Source of the DNA: Anoplolepis gracilipes
Lineage: Eukaryota > Arthropoda > Insecta > Hymenoptera > Formicidae
NCBI RefSeq assembly: GCF_047496725.1
Contig: NC_132981.1
Span: 8,606,501-8,670,500, forward strand
Direction: 5' to 3'
DNA: 64,000 nt
Part shown: positions 27,871-39,790 of the stretch, piece after piece
How positions within the stretch are numbered: the first letter of the stretch is position 1
Layout of the letters: each line of letters starts with the position of its first letter
Notes under the pieces: generated by a model
What the model saw: the letters and a program-made list of their open reading frames with translations, nothing else
Told to the model about the DNA's origin: nothing
Database searches by the model: none
Program-made: the position numbers and the translations under genes

Positions 27871-29876
27871 TCTTTCTCTCTGAAAACCGTAACATAGCTT
27901 CTGCAGTTTCAAAAGTTTCCACATGTTGAATATAACGTTAGCGCAAACATTTTGCATCAAAGTTTTCGCGCGCCGCCTGAAACGTCTCGCTCAAGCGTAT
28001 TTGGAAGAATTAATATTAATTATTAAATTAATAATAATTTTTGGATATTTTTAGATCGCGTAAAGTTATCTCCTGGAATTATTAAAATTTATTTATTTGT
28101 AATGTAACAATTTATAAAATATTACATCTTTCAGAGATTCATATGATTAAGGCAAGAGATTTAAGATTTTTGTTAATAGCATAAAATTCCCTCGTTTATT
28201 TGCACTTTGTATAAGCGAAAAGGAAATCTAAATCGTGAAATTCAATGACTCGAGCAAACTCCGAATGTCCGATCGCATCCCCGTCGAGCGATCGATGTAC
28301 CAAATACACCGAAATTCACGATTCGATGGCGGCATCCCGCGATTCGCCCGTCATCGATGTTCGTCGCTTTTATGTACGAAAGCATTCGATTTTAATTGAG
28401 CGTCGAGACGGGAAAGCGCGCGCGCTTGGTACGCGCACGGAATTTTAGATTTCAGAAAAAATCAGGTTTCCGCGGATTGTCGGGTACGGTGATGCGGGGG
28501 GTAGGGGTGGGAGGGAGAGAGGGAGGGGGTATGTATATCCCGATAGAGTTTCGGGAGCGAAACGGGTCGCAATTGAAATTGAGTGGATGTACATATCTGT
28601 AGGAGGCCTACCGACCCGCGATCGACATCGAATAGCGACGTTGGTGTTTGGTTTTATTTTATTTTTGGTCCCTACAGCAACCCTTTCACCCTCTCCCCTC
28701 GTCCCCATATATCGATCCAGCGCTCGACTCCGCCTGTCTCGCCTTAATGAGACTGTTTTGTGCGATTCAATTAATTCCGCTAAGAGAAAGACAGGCAGAT
28801 GTGGTGGAAAGGACGGAATGGCAGACTGATACGATTGGTAGCCTCGAGGTACAGCAGAAGGGATCATTTCGCTGGAATATTTTCCTCGTGTATCATAGAA
28901 TTAATTAATATCTGTTATACCGATACCCGCAACCGTTCGACTTCCGTCAGGATCGCTGATACAATCCGAATTGTACACGACGCGATAGCGTATCGGAGAT
29001 TCTATAACGCAAAGGACCACACACGAATCAGATATCATTGAGCATCGGTCCGATAAAAATAAAGCAGGTAGAAAGAAGCTTTTCAATCACTTTTCAGAAT
29101 ATATTTTAGCGAGATATTTTATTATATGCAATACAGAATTTTGCAGTAAATGTAGATTTTTTTTTCACAAAAATAACGAGATATCAATAATCTTTGAAAG
29201 ATAAGCGATTGAAAATTAAAGAACTTTTCTCATACTTACACAAGAAACTCTTTCTAGCTAATAGAATAATAAATATTTTGCTCTTTTATTTTAACAAAAC
29301 TTTTTCATTAGAAAAGGTGGTAAAAATTTTAAAAATTAAACTTAAATAAAAAAACTCATAAACAAAATAAAAAAAAGAATTTTTAATCTAAGGAAAAGAT
29401 AAACCTCGTATTACAACGAATATAATACGTGTATAAATCTTCTTTCTTTCTCTCTCTTTCCCTGCATGTAAAAACTGTGTATATGATACGATTTTACGCG
29501 TTGTCTTATAATGACTACGGGGAGATTTACAACGCGAATCGAATTCTATTTCATATCCCATAGATTGAAATCAAACGATGCGCGATATGAATTACCCCGA
29601 CAATCGTAGCATTAAATCACATGACGGCATAAAAACCTTTCACCTGTTCCGTCCGATGATATTTGAATTGAGCGACCGGATATTAATTATAACTACATGA
29701 AAGCGAGTATTGCGATGAAAGCGCACTCGCTTTTCCAACAAGGGCTTCAGATTAATTTCAGTTTACTGCGCTTAATTCCTCCATGACTACAAACCGACAA
29801 TTATGAGGCAAGTATCGATCAACTCATTCTGGAAATTTAACTTGCATCACTGTAACATTCACTATTACCAATTTCG

Positions 29877-29877
<1 letters not shown>

Positions 29878-29927
<50 letters not shown>
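29878..29927. repeat. (AT)n microsatellite
   Basis: About 25 AT units. Confidence 0.95.
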
Positions 29928-29928
<1 letters not shown>

Positions 29929-30073
29929 CGATATTATTTTATTATCATCAAATTTATTAAACTTCAATTTTTAATCTAGAACTCATCAAACTTTCTCCAT
30001 GCACGTTATTAACGCTTCTTTGTTCTCATTTTATATAATTAAAAATAAAAAAATATAATCAATTATTCGCACA

Positions 30074-30113
30074 AGTATTTTACATATGTATAATCATACA
30101 TATGTAAAATACT
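30074..30113. repeat. Perfect 18-bp inverted repeat with a 4-bp loop
   Basis: AGTATTTTACATATGTAT and its exact complement flank AATC. No U-tract follows that would suggest a terminator; it is most likely a cruciform-prone AT palindrome. Confidence 0.85.
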
Positions 30114-32543
30114 AAATAAAAATTATATCAATAATTTGATAAAAAAAAAATAAGCAAATCCATAAATAACTTTTTGTGAAATTATTCTCGAAATATGTAA
30201 AACAATATCTTAAATTGTGATTTCAACACGTGTGCACTTTGACGCAGCTATTATTTCGTTGGAAGATTAATAATCACAGAATAATATATCAATCCGCGAA
30301 AGCAAGCGCATCCTATTGGCTATGATATAGGCGAGGCTTTCAGTGAAAGCACCTGCATACCTTTCATGCGTAACGAAGAGGGCCCACTTACCTGGCAGTC
30401 ATCAGACAAGATTCACTAATTGGGATTAATTCACGCTAATTAATTAAATCACGGAATAGCCGCCCGTCATGCACGCCCGTTGTGCTCATCCCATGCAATT
30501 TCGGACATATCCATCTCTGGATATTCTGCACATACATACATATGTAACGAACCATGTACTGTGACTTATGCGAAATCCGTATAAATACAATACATTTGGT
30601 ATAAATATATAAATTCATTGAGCAACCCAAATTTCTGTCTAACAACATTTCCACAGATTGAAAATCTAATATTTCTCAGGGAATTAAAAATTATCAATGA
30701 TTATAAGATTCAAAAGATGCTATACATATTTTACGTCACCTATCGCGCATACAAAAATAATTGCGAATATAAAAAAAATTTTATCCAATTCGAAATCAAA
30801 TCTGGAATCTATCAAACTTTAAGCTCCACTATTTAAGCGTAAATCTCCCCAAAAAAATTACACAGTGAAAATAAAAACATGTTGATTAATCCTGACAAAT
30901 GGCTCGTTAGAAGTATCATTCGCAATTTAGAGAAAGTTGCCGCGAAAAAAAAAATATACGCATTTTCGCCGCTCGTATTTGCTATCTGCCGAGTCACATT
31001 CAAAGGCACGTCCGATGAATTGCAATTGAAATGATACTACTCTGTTTTAGAGAACGGTATATTGCATAGCGTCGCATCGAATATTGCACCAGACGAAAAT
31101 GCATTCCGATATTACTGAAGCCTCCGCGCTTTTGATCGTACGATACCCTCGTCAAATGGTTTATTACAGTAATGTAAACGTGCAATAGCTGCGAAATATT
31201 TCTATCCTTTTATCTCTCGACCTCTTTGCAATTCTCTTTGTTATTATCGTCATATCATCGCACTTTCCTAATCCTGTAAATACCGTCGACATTATAATAA
31301 CGTGCTTTACAACTATAAATAATGACATAATAAATTTTGGTTTAAAAAAAGTAAAATTATTCATTATAATACCTTTACATTAAATATATACATATAAAAT
31401 ATATTTATGAACAGCTCTTTTTAAAACAAATGTATATATTCTTTCGCAGTTTAAGATAAGAAAAAAAAAATTCCATACGTGTATATATGTAATCTATTAT
31501 TCTGAGAACGAAACTTTATCGGATAACATCGACTGCTTCGTATATCGTTCTAAGAACACGATGATCTTATTTGTTATGGATAACGTGATATCGCGTATCA
31601 TTGATTACAAGGAGTGCACTGATGAGGAAAAAAGCGTATTTATATGTGCACAACGATGGACGAAAGAGAGTTGCGATAATTAAATCTGTCGTTTTAGAAG
31701 AGAGCACTCTCATGTGAACAAAACGCGAGCAAAAGGGACGTCACATTCGACGAAGGCCCGGTGGAAATAACGCGGCGAAATGACTCGCAGATGTTAACTC
31801 GCGTGCTCGAAGCAAGGCATTTTCCGTCCGCCGTCGACTTTGCACGCTGAAAACTGTCCGCTCAAATGTGCACTTTGCCGCAATCTCGAAATGTACATAG
31901 TGTGTGCGGCGTAATATTAGATTATAGCACGTCAGCAAGATTCATAGTCGCCTCCGCATTTACGTTCACTGATTCTCGCACAGATCGTTGCGAAAACGCG
32001 TATGCTTTCTATACTTGATTACTCTTTGTTGTTCATTTAAATACAATCCAACTCCCATTCGATTCGAAATAATCTATTCACCTTTGAAGTACAGAACAAT
32101 ATCGTAAACTATAAAGATAATGTTTTGATACATTCGTTTTAAAAAGAGAAACATTTATAGGCGCACAGCATGTTAAGAATACGAGAAATAAAACAAAATC
32201 TTTGCACACCGTATTTTATAATATTTATGCTAAATATTATATATAAAAATAGTTTATATAAAAATATATGTATATCTAAAAGCACAAAAAAATTGATCAT
32301 CAAGTTTATACAATCTGTCATTTAAAAAATTCTTCTTTTAATTTAACATAAATTTGTAAAAAAAAAAAATTTATATATATATTTGAACGCAAAAATTATA
32401 ATAATCGTTTCTGATTTGAATAGGGCTTCATTAGGATGGCAGCACCGACCGACTCTCAGACCACTGTGTGAAGCGAGAGAGGCGACGTTTTCGCGGCAAT
32501 CTAAATTTAAGCCACAGATTTATACGCCCTCAGTCGCCGGGCA

Positions 32544-32978
32544 TTGACTTTGTTCCGACGGATCGACTTTCAACCCCCTTCTCCTACTCTGCCTCCGCAT
32601 CCACCCTTTCTCCCTTTTTCTCCCTTTAGTCTCCTTTTCGCGTCGTACTCGCGACTCTCTGACTTACGACTGTATTCCCTTTCTTCGCTTATTCCCGTTG
32701 CTGTTTATTACTGCCACGCGATATTCGCGATGCAATGTCCTCACAAATATAGAATGAGCGGCCATGTCGGTCGGCCTTCGCTAAGGACGTCTCGAAAGCT
32801 ACCAGACCCCCCCAAATTCATCAGGTCGGACGACAGAACTAAAGGACCCTCCGGCAAGGGCCAAGAGACTATCTGCAATGGAACTTTGGAGAAGGAACGT
32901 AACACGAAATCCCTCGCGAGAGTCCACTCCGACGGAGTAGCCAGAGCAATTTGTTCCCGACGAAACAGAGTAATCTAA
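32544..32978 (+). other. Long unassigned ORF in a GC-rich patch, coding status doubtful
   Basis: This is a 144-codon open frame in a GC-rich island. The first half is Pro/Ser/Leu-rich and looks like translated pyrimidine tracts. The second half, from the internal Met at 32730, is charged (PDPPKFIRSDDRTKGPSGKG) and looks more protein-like. No domain, splice context or homology was recognised. It could be a real exon, a retroelement scrap or chance in GC-rich DNA. Confidence 0.2.
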
Positions 32979-33556
32979 CGTTTCGACCGCGATAAAATCT
33001 GAAAAAGCTTCGTCCCGGGTCTTTTTATCTTACCCCGCACTCTCATGCAGCGCTCTTCTATTCAAGCCTTGGTTTTCGTCCCACATTGAATTTTGAAGCG
33101 AATTCTAAGAGTGTATCTTTAATTGCGATTTTCTGATAAACATAGAATTGAAAAAAATCCTCTTTTCAACTTAAGCTTTATTGAATAAATTTATTTAGTA
33201 ATAAACAAGAATCAATCTTTAATTAATACGGATAATATTCGTGTTTCATCGTATATATTTAAAAAATAAATTGAACAATTTAATAAGAATTTAAAAAGAA
33301 ATTTTAATGTCTTGAAAAATATGTATTTATACATACTTAAAAAATGATAAATATTCCATAATTAAATTTTAAATTGCATGAGCACTTTTTCAATACGTAT
33401 TCCTCTGTTTAACTGGAAAAAAGGATTAGCACGACCTCGTATATTCAAATATTTTTTTTCGTACGTAAAGACTGTCGCGATCGCGATTCATTTATATGAC
33501 CCATTTGTTACCTTCGGTAAAAGAAAAACACTGTTCTTCACACGAATAAAAGAGAA

Positions 33557-33559
33557 AAA

Positions 33560-33596
<37 letters not shown>

Positions 33597-33597
33597 G
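33557..33597. repeat. (GA)n microsatellite
   Basis: About 20 GA units with one C interruption. Confidence 0.95.
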
Positions 33598-34101
33598 AAT
33601 AAAGGTATTATGGCACAAAACCCATGAATAAATTTCGACTTTTTATACTACGTAAGTGTGACAATTGATACGAATTATCACTTGTACATTATAAATAGAC
33701 ATCAACAGATTTTAATTAGTGGTAAAAATGATTACATAAACTATCGCAAAGAACAAAAAAGTAAAGAAAGTAGTTTCTGTATGAATACACGCTATATATT
33801 ACAAAATTAATGTAATAAAAAGGGGGGAGAAAGAGAGAAAGAGCGAATAATTTTTTTAAGTTGTTCGAATTCAAACCAATAAATTTACCTCAAAGATAAT
33901 ACTGATACAACTAAATTGCCAAACTTTCTTTTCCTATTTCTCTTTCGTTTCTTTTAAAATTTTAAGAACTCGACACATGAAACGGATATTTTTCTTGATA
34001 TCCTAGAAAACTGATGTCGTCGACCGTAAAAGAAACATCGAAGCGAGAGTTTCAACTTCATCGAATGAGAACAATAGTTCTACACCGTGCACTATGACGA
34101 C

Positions 34102-34110
34102 GTACGATTT
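34102..34110 (+). repeat. Left 9-bp target-site duplication of the foldback element
   Basis: GTACGATTT directly abuts the left terminal inverted repeat. The identical 9-mer follows the right end at 37217-37225. Confidence 0.88.
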
Positions 34111-34300
34111 ACCGATGTGAACCTGGCGCCCGACTTTATGAAAAAAAAAAATTAATAATATAGTCCGTTTGTACGTCGTTTGTACCTGTTTGTACCACAC
34201 TTTTTTTCGTTTGTACCTCAACCGGTTCGAAAATAAAAAATAATCAAAAAATGGCCAGCGCTCGACTTTAAGATATTTTAATTTCATTAATGCCATTCGA

Positions 34301-34902
34301 TAGAGAATCGTTTGTACCTGTTTGTACCTCTTTTCAAATCGTTTGTACCTCAACCGGTTCGGAAATACGGCCATTTTTAGTTTTAGAGTAACGCTATACC
34401 GGTATTTCCGCTATTTTTTTAGATATCGCGAAACGGCCAACGGGGTTCGATAGAGAATCGTTTGTACCTGTTTGTACCTTTTTTCAAATCGTTTGTACCT
34501 CAACCGGTTCGGAAATACGGCCATTTTTAGTTTTAGAGTAACGCTATACCGGTATTTCCGCTATTTTTTTAGATATCGCGAAACGGCCAACGGGGTTCGA
34601 AAGAGAATCGTTTGTACCTGTTTGTACCTTTTTTCAAATCGTTTGTACCTCAACCGGTTCGGAAATACAGCGATTTTCGTGTTTTGAAATTAACGCTAAA
34701 CTCGAATTTCCGCTATTTTTTTAGATATCGCGAAACGGTCAACGGGGTTCGATAGAGAATCGTTTGTACCTGTTTGTACCTTTTTTCAAATCGTTTGTAC
34801 CTCAACCGGTTCGGAAATACGGCCATTTTTAGTTTTAGAGTAACGCTATACCGGTATTTCCGCTATTTTTTTAGATATCGCGAAACGGCCAACGGGGTTC
34901 AT
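34301..34902 (+). repeat. Left tandem array, four units of about 150 bp
   Basis: The unit contains GTTTGTACCTGTTTGTACC, CAACCGGTTCGGAAATA, a run ending GATATCGCGAAACGGCC and then AACGGGGTTCGATAGAGAATC. Unit starts fall at 34301, 34451, 34601 and 34753. Units 1, 2 and 4 are nearly identical; unit 3 is a different subtype. Confidence 0.9.
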
Positions 34903-34974
34903 TTCTTTATAATAAAGATATATAATTTATAATGAATTATAAATGTAATTATATATATATATAAAATAACGTTA
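34903..34974. repeat. AT-rich loop between the opposed arrays
   Basis: About 70 bp of unique A+T-rich DNA separate the two arms. It would be the loop of the foldback structure. Confidence 0.75.
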
Positions 34975-37031
34975 ACTCTAAAACTAAAAATAGTGGTATT
35001 TCCGAACCGGTTGAGGTACAAACGATTTGAAAAAAGGTACAAACAGGTACAAACGATTCTCTATCGAACCCCGTTGGCCGTTTCGCGATATCTAAAAAAA
35101 TAGCGGAAATACGAGTTTAGCGTTAATTTCAAAACTCTAAAATCGCTGTATTTCCGAACCGGTTGAGGTACAAACGAAATGAAAAGAGGTACAAACAGGT
35201 ACAAACGATTCTCTTTCGAACCCCGTTGGCCGTTTTGCAATATCTAAAAAAATAGCGGAAATACGAGTTTAGCGTTAATTTCAAAACTCGAAAATCGCTG
35301 TATTTTCGAACCGGTTGAGGTACAAACGATTTGAAAAGAGGTACAAACAGGTACAAACGATTCTCTATCGAACCCCGTTGGCCGTTTCGCGATATCTAAA
35401 AAAATAGCGGAAATACGAGTTTAGCGTTAATTTCAAAACTCGAAAATCGCTGTATTTCCGAACCGGTTGAGGTACAAACGAAATGAAAAGAGGTACAAAC
35501 AGGTACAAACGATTCTCTTTCGAACCCCGTTGGCCGTTTCGCGATATCTAAAAAAATAGCGGAAATACCGGTATAGCGTTACTCTAAAACTAAAAATGGC
35601 CGTATTTCCGAACCGGTTGAGGTACAAACGATTTGAAAAAAGGTACAAACAGGTACAAACGATTCTCTATCGAACCCCGTTGGCCGTTTCGCGATATCTA
35701 AAAAAATAGCGGAAATACGAGTTTAGCGTTAATTTCAAAACTCGAAAATCGCTGTATTTCCGAACCGGTTGAGGTACAAACGATTTGAAAAGAGGTACAA
35801 ACAGGTACAAACGATTCTCTATCGAACCCCGTTGGCCGTTTCGCGATATCTAAAAAAATAGCGGAAATACGAGTTTAGCGTTAATTTCAAAACTCGAAAA
35901 TCGCTGTATTTCCGAACCGGTTGAGGTACAAACGAAATGAAAAGAGGTACAAACAGGTACAAACGATTCTCTTTCGAACCCCGTTGGCCGTTTCGCGATA
36001 TCTAAAAAAATAGCGGAAATACCGGTATAGCGTTACTCTAAAACTAAAAATGGCCGTATTTCCGAACCGGTTGAGGTACAAACGATTTGAAAAAAGGTAC
36101 AAACAGGTACAAACGATTCTCTATCGAACCCCGTTGGCCGTTTCGCGATATCTAAAAAAATAGCGGAAATACGAGTTTAGCGTTAATTTCAAAACTCGAA
36201 AATCGCTGTATTTCCGAACCGGTTGAGGTACAAACGAAATGAAAAGAGGTACAAACAGGTACAAACGATTCTCTTTCGAACCCCGTTGGCCGTTTCGCGA
36301 TATCTAAAAAAATAGCGGAAATACCGGTATAGCGTTACTCTAAAACTAAAAATGGCCGTATTTCCGAACCGGTTGAGGTACAAACGATTTGAAAAAAGGT
36401 ACAAACAGGTACAAACAATTCTCTATCGAACCCCGTTGGCCGTTTCGCGATATCTAAAAAAATAGCGGAAATATCGGTATAGCGTTACTCTAAAACTAAA
36501 AATGGTCGTATTTCCGAACCGGTTGAGGTACAAACGATTTGAAAAAAGGTACAAACAGGTACAAACGATTCTCTATCAAACCCCGTTGGCCGTTTCGCGA
36601 TATCTAAAAAAAATAGCGGAAATACCGGTATAGCGTTACTCTAAAACTAAAAATGGCCGTATTTCCGAACCGGTTGAGGTACAAACGATTTGAAAAAAGG
36701 TACAAACAGGTACAAACGATTCTCTATCGAACCCCGTTGGCCGTTTCGCGATATCTAAAAAAATAGCGGAAATACCGGTATAGCGTTACTCTAAAACTAA
36801 AAATGGCCGTATTTCCGAACCGGTTGAGGTACAAACGATTTGAAAAAAGGTACAAACAGGTACAAACAATTCTCTATCGAACCCCGTTGGCCGTTTCGCG
36901 ATATCTAAAAAAATAGCGGAAATATCGGTATAACGTTACTCTAAAACTAAAAATGGTCGTATTTCCGAACCGGTTGAGGTACAAACGATTTGAAAAGAGG
37001 TACAAACAGGTACAAACGATTCTCTATCGAA
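34975..37031 (-). repeat. Right tandem array, 13 inverted units of about 150 bp
   Basis: Thirteen copies of CCCCGTTGGCCGTTT (or its one-base variant) occur at about 150-bp spacing, in the opposite orientation to the left array. Two subtypes alternate: one with CCGGTATAGCGTTACTC, one with CGAGTTTAGCGTTAATTTC. Blocks starting near 35433, 35887 and 36189 encode the same 71-residue translation, so multi-unit blocks were duplicated recently. Confidence 0.9.
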
Positions 37032-37216
37032 TGGCATTATTGAAATTAAAATATCTTAAAGTCGAGCGCTGGCCATTTTTTGATTATTTTTTATTTCCGA
37101 ACCGGTTGAGGTACAAACAAAAAAAAGTGTGGTACAAACAGGTACAAACGACGTACAAACGAACTATATTATTAATTTTTTTTTTTCATAAAGTCGGGCG
37201 CCAGGTTCACATCGGT

Positions 37217-37225
37217 GTACGATTT
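37217..37225 (+). repeat. Right 9-bp target-site duplication of the foldback element
   Basis: GTACGATTT directly follows the right terminal inverted repeat and is identical to the left copy. Confidence 0.88.
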
Positions 37226-37714
37226 CCTTCGAATTGGTGATAAACTGCACCGATATTTTAGCGACGATACTTCGAATTTATTTCCTACATAAAGTACGGT
37301 TCTTTGTGTGATCATTCCTATTGTGCGCGATACGAGCAGCATGACCGAGAGAAATGGAAGGAACTTCTTCTAAAGATTTCGCCAAATTTATGACTCGACA
37401 TAATGACCCAGACTAAATTTTAGCCCCCCAAAGACTCGAACCATTCGCTGGCGATTCAACTAAAATGGCAACTACATTTATACACTCACATTATAAGCCG
37501 GACCTATATCTTTACGTTAGTTTCTTAGAAAAAAAATTTACGAGCGATTGATCAACTAATTATTAACTTGTAAAAACAAAAAATTTCTATATTTCTGCTT
37601 TCAGTAATTTAAATAATATTCTATTTTTTAAACTCATAATAACAATATTTTAATTAATCTTAGCAGTTAAATACTTAAGAGATTGTTTTGTTTAAATATA
37701 TATATTAAAATACT

Positions 37715-37750
<36 letters not shown>

Positions 37751-38545
37751 TATACACATATTACTTTAATTATTATGTTTTTTTATTAGCAAACGCGCGA
37801 TAAGAAAATTAATCTTCTTAACACTAAAAAAATATTAAAAGAAATTCATATCTACAAATGATTAATAGTTAACAATTGAACAATAAATGTATGTATGTAT
37901 ACATATATGTATATAGCGAAATGATAATATATTGAAAATAATGTATGCACATATACGCAAAACATGCCATAATCGCCGATCGACCTTTGCTCAGAATTAA
38001 AATATAATTCAAATTTTCATCACAACTAAGAATCCATACATATTAATAGTTTAATTAAAATCGATTCGCGCTTACGCATGAACGGTTTAAACGGCGCGAT
38101 AAACCATTCGTTTTCTTTTGTCCGTAAATTTCGATACCGTCTCGATGGAAATACGTATTGATGAATATGTAGCAGTCGAGAAACTAGAGAAAGGAAACAA
38201 GGAGAAAACAAAGAGATGCGATAAATATTTATTTTCCTTACTATCTTTTTTCCGAAATATGTGTAATAAATCATGAAAAATATTTTTTCTGACAACGAAA
38301 AATTTTGTACAGCATTAGATATCGCGCGTTTATCACTATAACATTTTTTCAATGTTTATAATTATCTTTTATCATATATACTTACATATATTTTAGCAGA
38401 TAAATTTTCTTCATTCAATGAAAAATAGAAAAAGAAAAAGAAAAATGCAATTTAATGTTATATTCCATAGAGAGAGATTTCTGTTACTTCTTTATCCATT
38501 TAAAATTGATAACAATTCGATAAAAATATATGTTTTTATAATATT

Positions 38546-38667
38546 ATTTTTTTATAGAACAAAATTTTTATAACAATTAAATATTTTTGTTTAAAATTAA
38601 ATTTCTGTAAAATATATATTAAAAAGTTTTTGCAGTTAAAGAAGAAGATGAACAATAATATATTTCG
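38546..38667 (+). repeat. Left arm of a recent inverted repeat pair
   Basis: It runs from TTTTTTATAGAACAAAATTT to AACAATAATATATTTCG. Its complement matches 39669-39790 with about three differences in 115 bases, far closer than expected in such A+T-rich flanks. Confidence 0.85.
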
Positions 38668-39668
38668 AAAAATATTAGCGCTAATATTAGAAATATAACT
38701 CAATATTTAAGATAATTTAGTATTTGTATTGTTTTAATATAACGGAAACAAGAGCAGATAACATGGAGTCAAGTTATCTGCAAAAATCAAGAGATAAAAG
38801 AAAACAAGCACGAAAGAATTACGCGAATTTCGATTTATAAATCATATCTATGAATATCAGCGATATACAATCAAGATTTACTGATCATCGACGCTGTTAA
38901 TCATGGCGCAAGTTTAATATGCGGTGAAAAACAGCTACGTAAATTAATCATCTGTTCACGAATAAACATGCACACCGTTACTAACCTCCCAGAAGTGTGT
39001 AAACGCTTCTCCACGGTACTCGATACAACGCGGAGATTACCTCGTGGATGTCGCCTACCCACTATTTACGATCGCAAGAACTATAAAGCCACGCGAATCG
39101 TTACACGCTCCTTTTGCGAACGACTTGTCTCGCTTTTGCCGTGTCGTCGCTTCTAACGCGTGAGTATTTCTTCTTTGTATTCACTAAAGTAAGATTGAGA
39201 AATATATTGTTGATCAAGAATTCCTTACATATTATCACTATAATATTTAATAGCGTGAATTAATAATTTGCAAAAATGTATTTATTTAAATATTAGTAAT
39301 GCAATATTGTCGTGCGTCCTTTTGTCTAAATCTTCTTCTAAGTAAACTAATGAATAAATGGTTCCAAAAGATTAGTGAATTGTAATATAAATAAAAATTA
39401 ATGTATTATATTATATTTCTATTCAAGTATTATTTCACGAATTTAACTGCTTGTAAAAACGAATACATTTTACGACAATCTTACAAAAGGGAATTTTTTG
39501 ATCTGCTACTATAGATAGAATTTTATAAACCCTAAATATAACATTCGAATCACGTTTCAATGTTACGTGCTCCCTTGTATCCTCAAGTCTCATATCTTCA
39601 AATCTATCAAAGGCAAAAGATAAGGTTCCAATGCTCACTCGAAATACTATAATACGTAAGTTGAATAT

Positions 39669-39790
39669 CGAAATATATTATTGTTCATTTTCTTCTTTAA
39701 CTGCAAATACTTTTTAACATATATTTTACAGAAATTTAATTTTAAACAAAAATATTTAATTGTTATAAAAATTTTGTTCTATAAAAAAAT
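39669..39790 (-). repeat. Right arm of a recent inverted repeat pair
   Basis: It is the inverted copy of 38546-38667, separated from it by 1001 bp with no recognisable gene. The pair could be the termini of a small transposon or an inverted insertion of an old fragment. Confidence 0.85.

Larger units (their letters stand above)
24628..34101. other. Gene-free stretch
   Basis: GC-rich patches at about 25780-26560, 27230-27860, 28240-29040 and 32430-33060. They resemble the scattered CpG-rich islands elsewhere in the window and may be regulatory. No exon was supported. Confidence 0.55.
34111..37216. mobile_element. Foldback DNA transposon, non-autonomous, 9-bp target-site duplication
   Basis: Both ends carry the same inverted repeat of about 200 bp, starting ACCGATGTGAACCTGGCGCC at 34111 and ending with its complement at 37216. 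The flanks are identical 9-mers, GTACGATTT, at 34102-34110 and 37217-37225: a perfect target-site duplication. The interior is two opposed arrays of about 150-bp units around a short AT-rich loop, so the whole element can fold back on itself. No transposase is present; the open frames inside are the repeat unit read through. Long repetitive inverted ends with 9-bp duplications match FB-type foldback elements, which are related to Mutator/Phantom transposons. Placement in that group is inference from structure. Confidence 0.88.

Noticed and set aside
28245..29041. Cluster of overlapping frames in a GC-rich patch
   Set aside because: Frames conflict on both strands, include G- and C-runs, and lack splice sites.
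34472..36404. Repeated 71-residue open frames (MYLFSNRLYLNRFGNTAIF) on both strands
   Set aside because: They are the transposon's roughly 150-bp unit read through: the period is about a multiple of three, so the frame stays open. No domain, and the same unit sits in both orientations.
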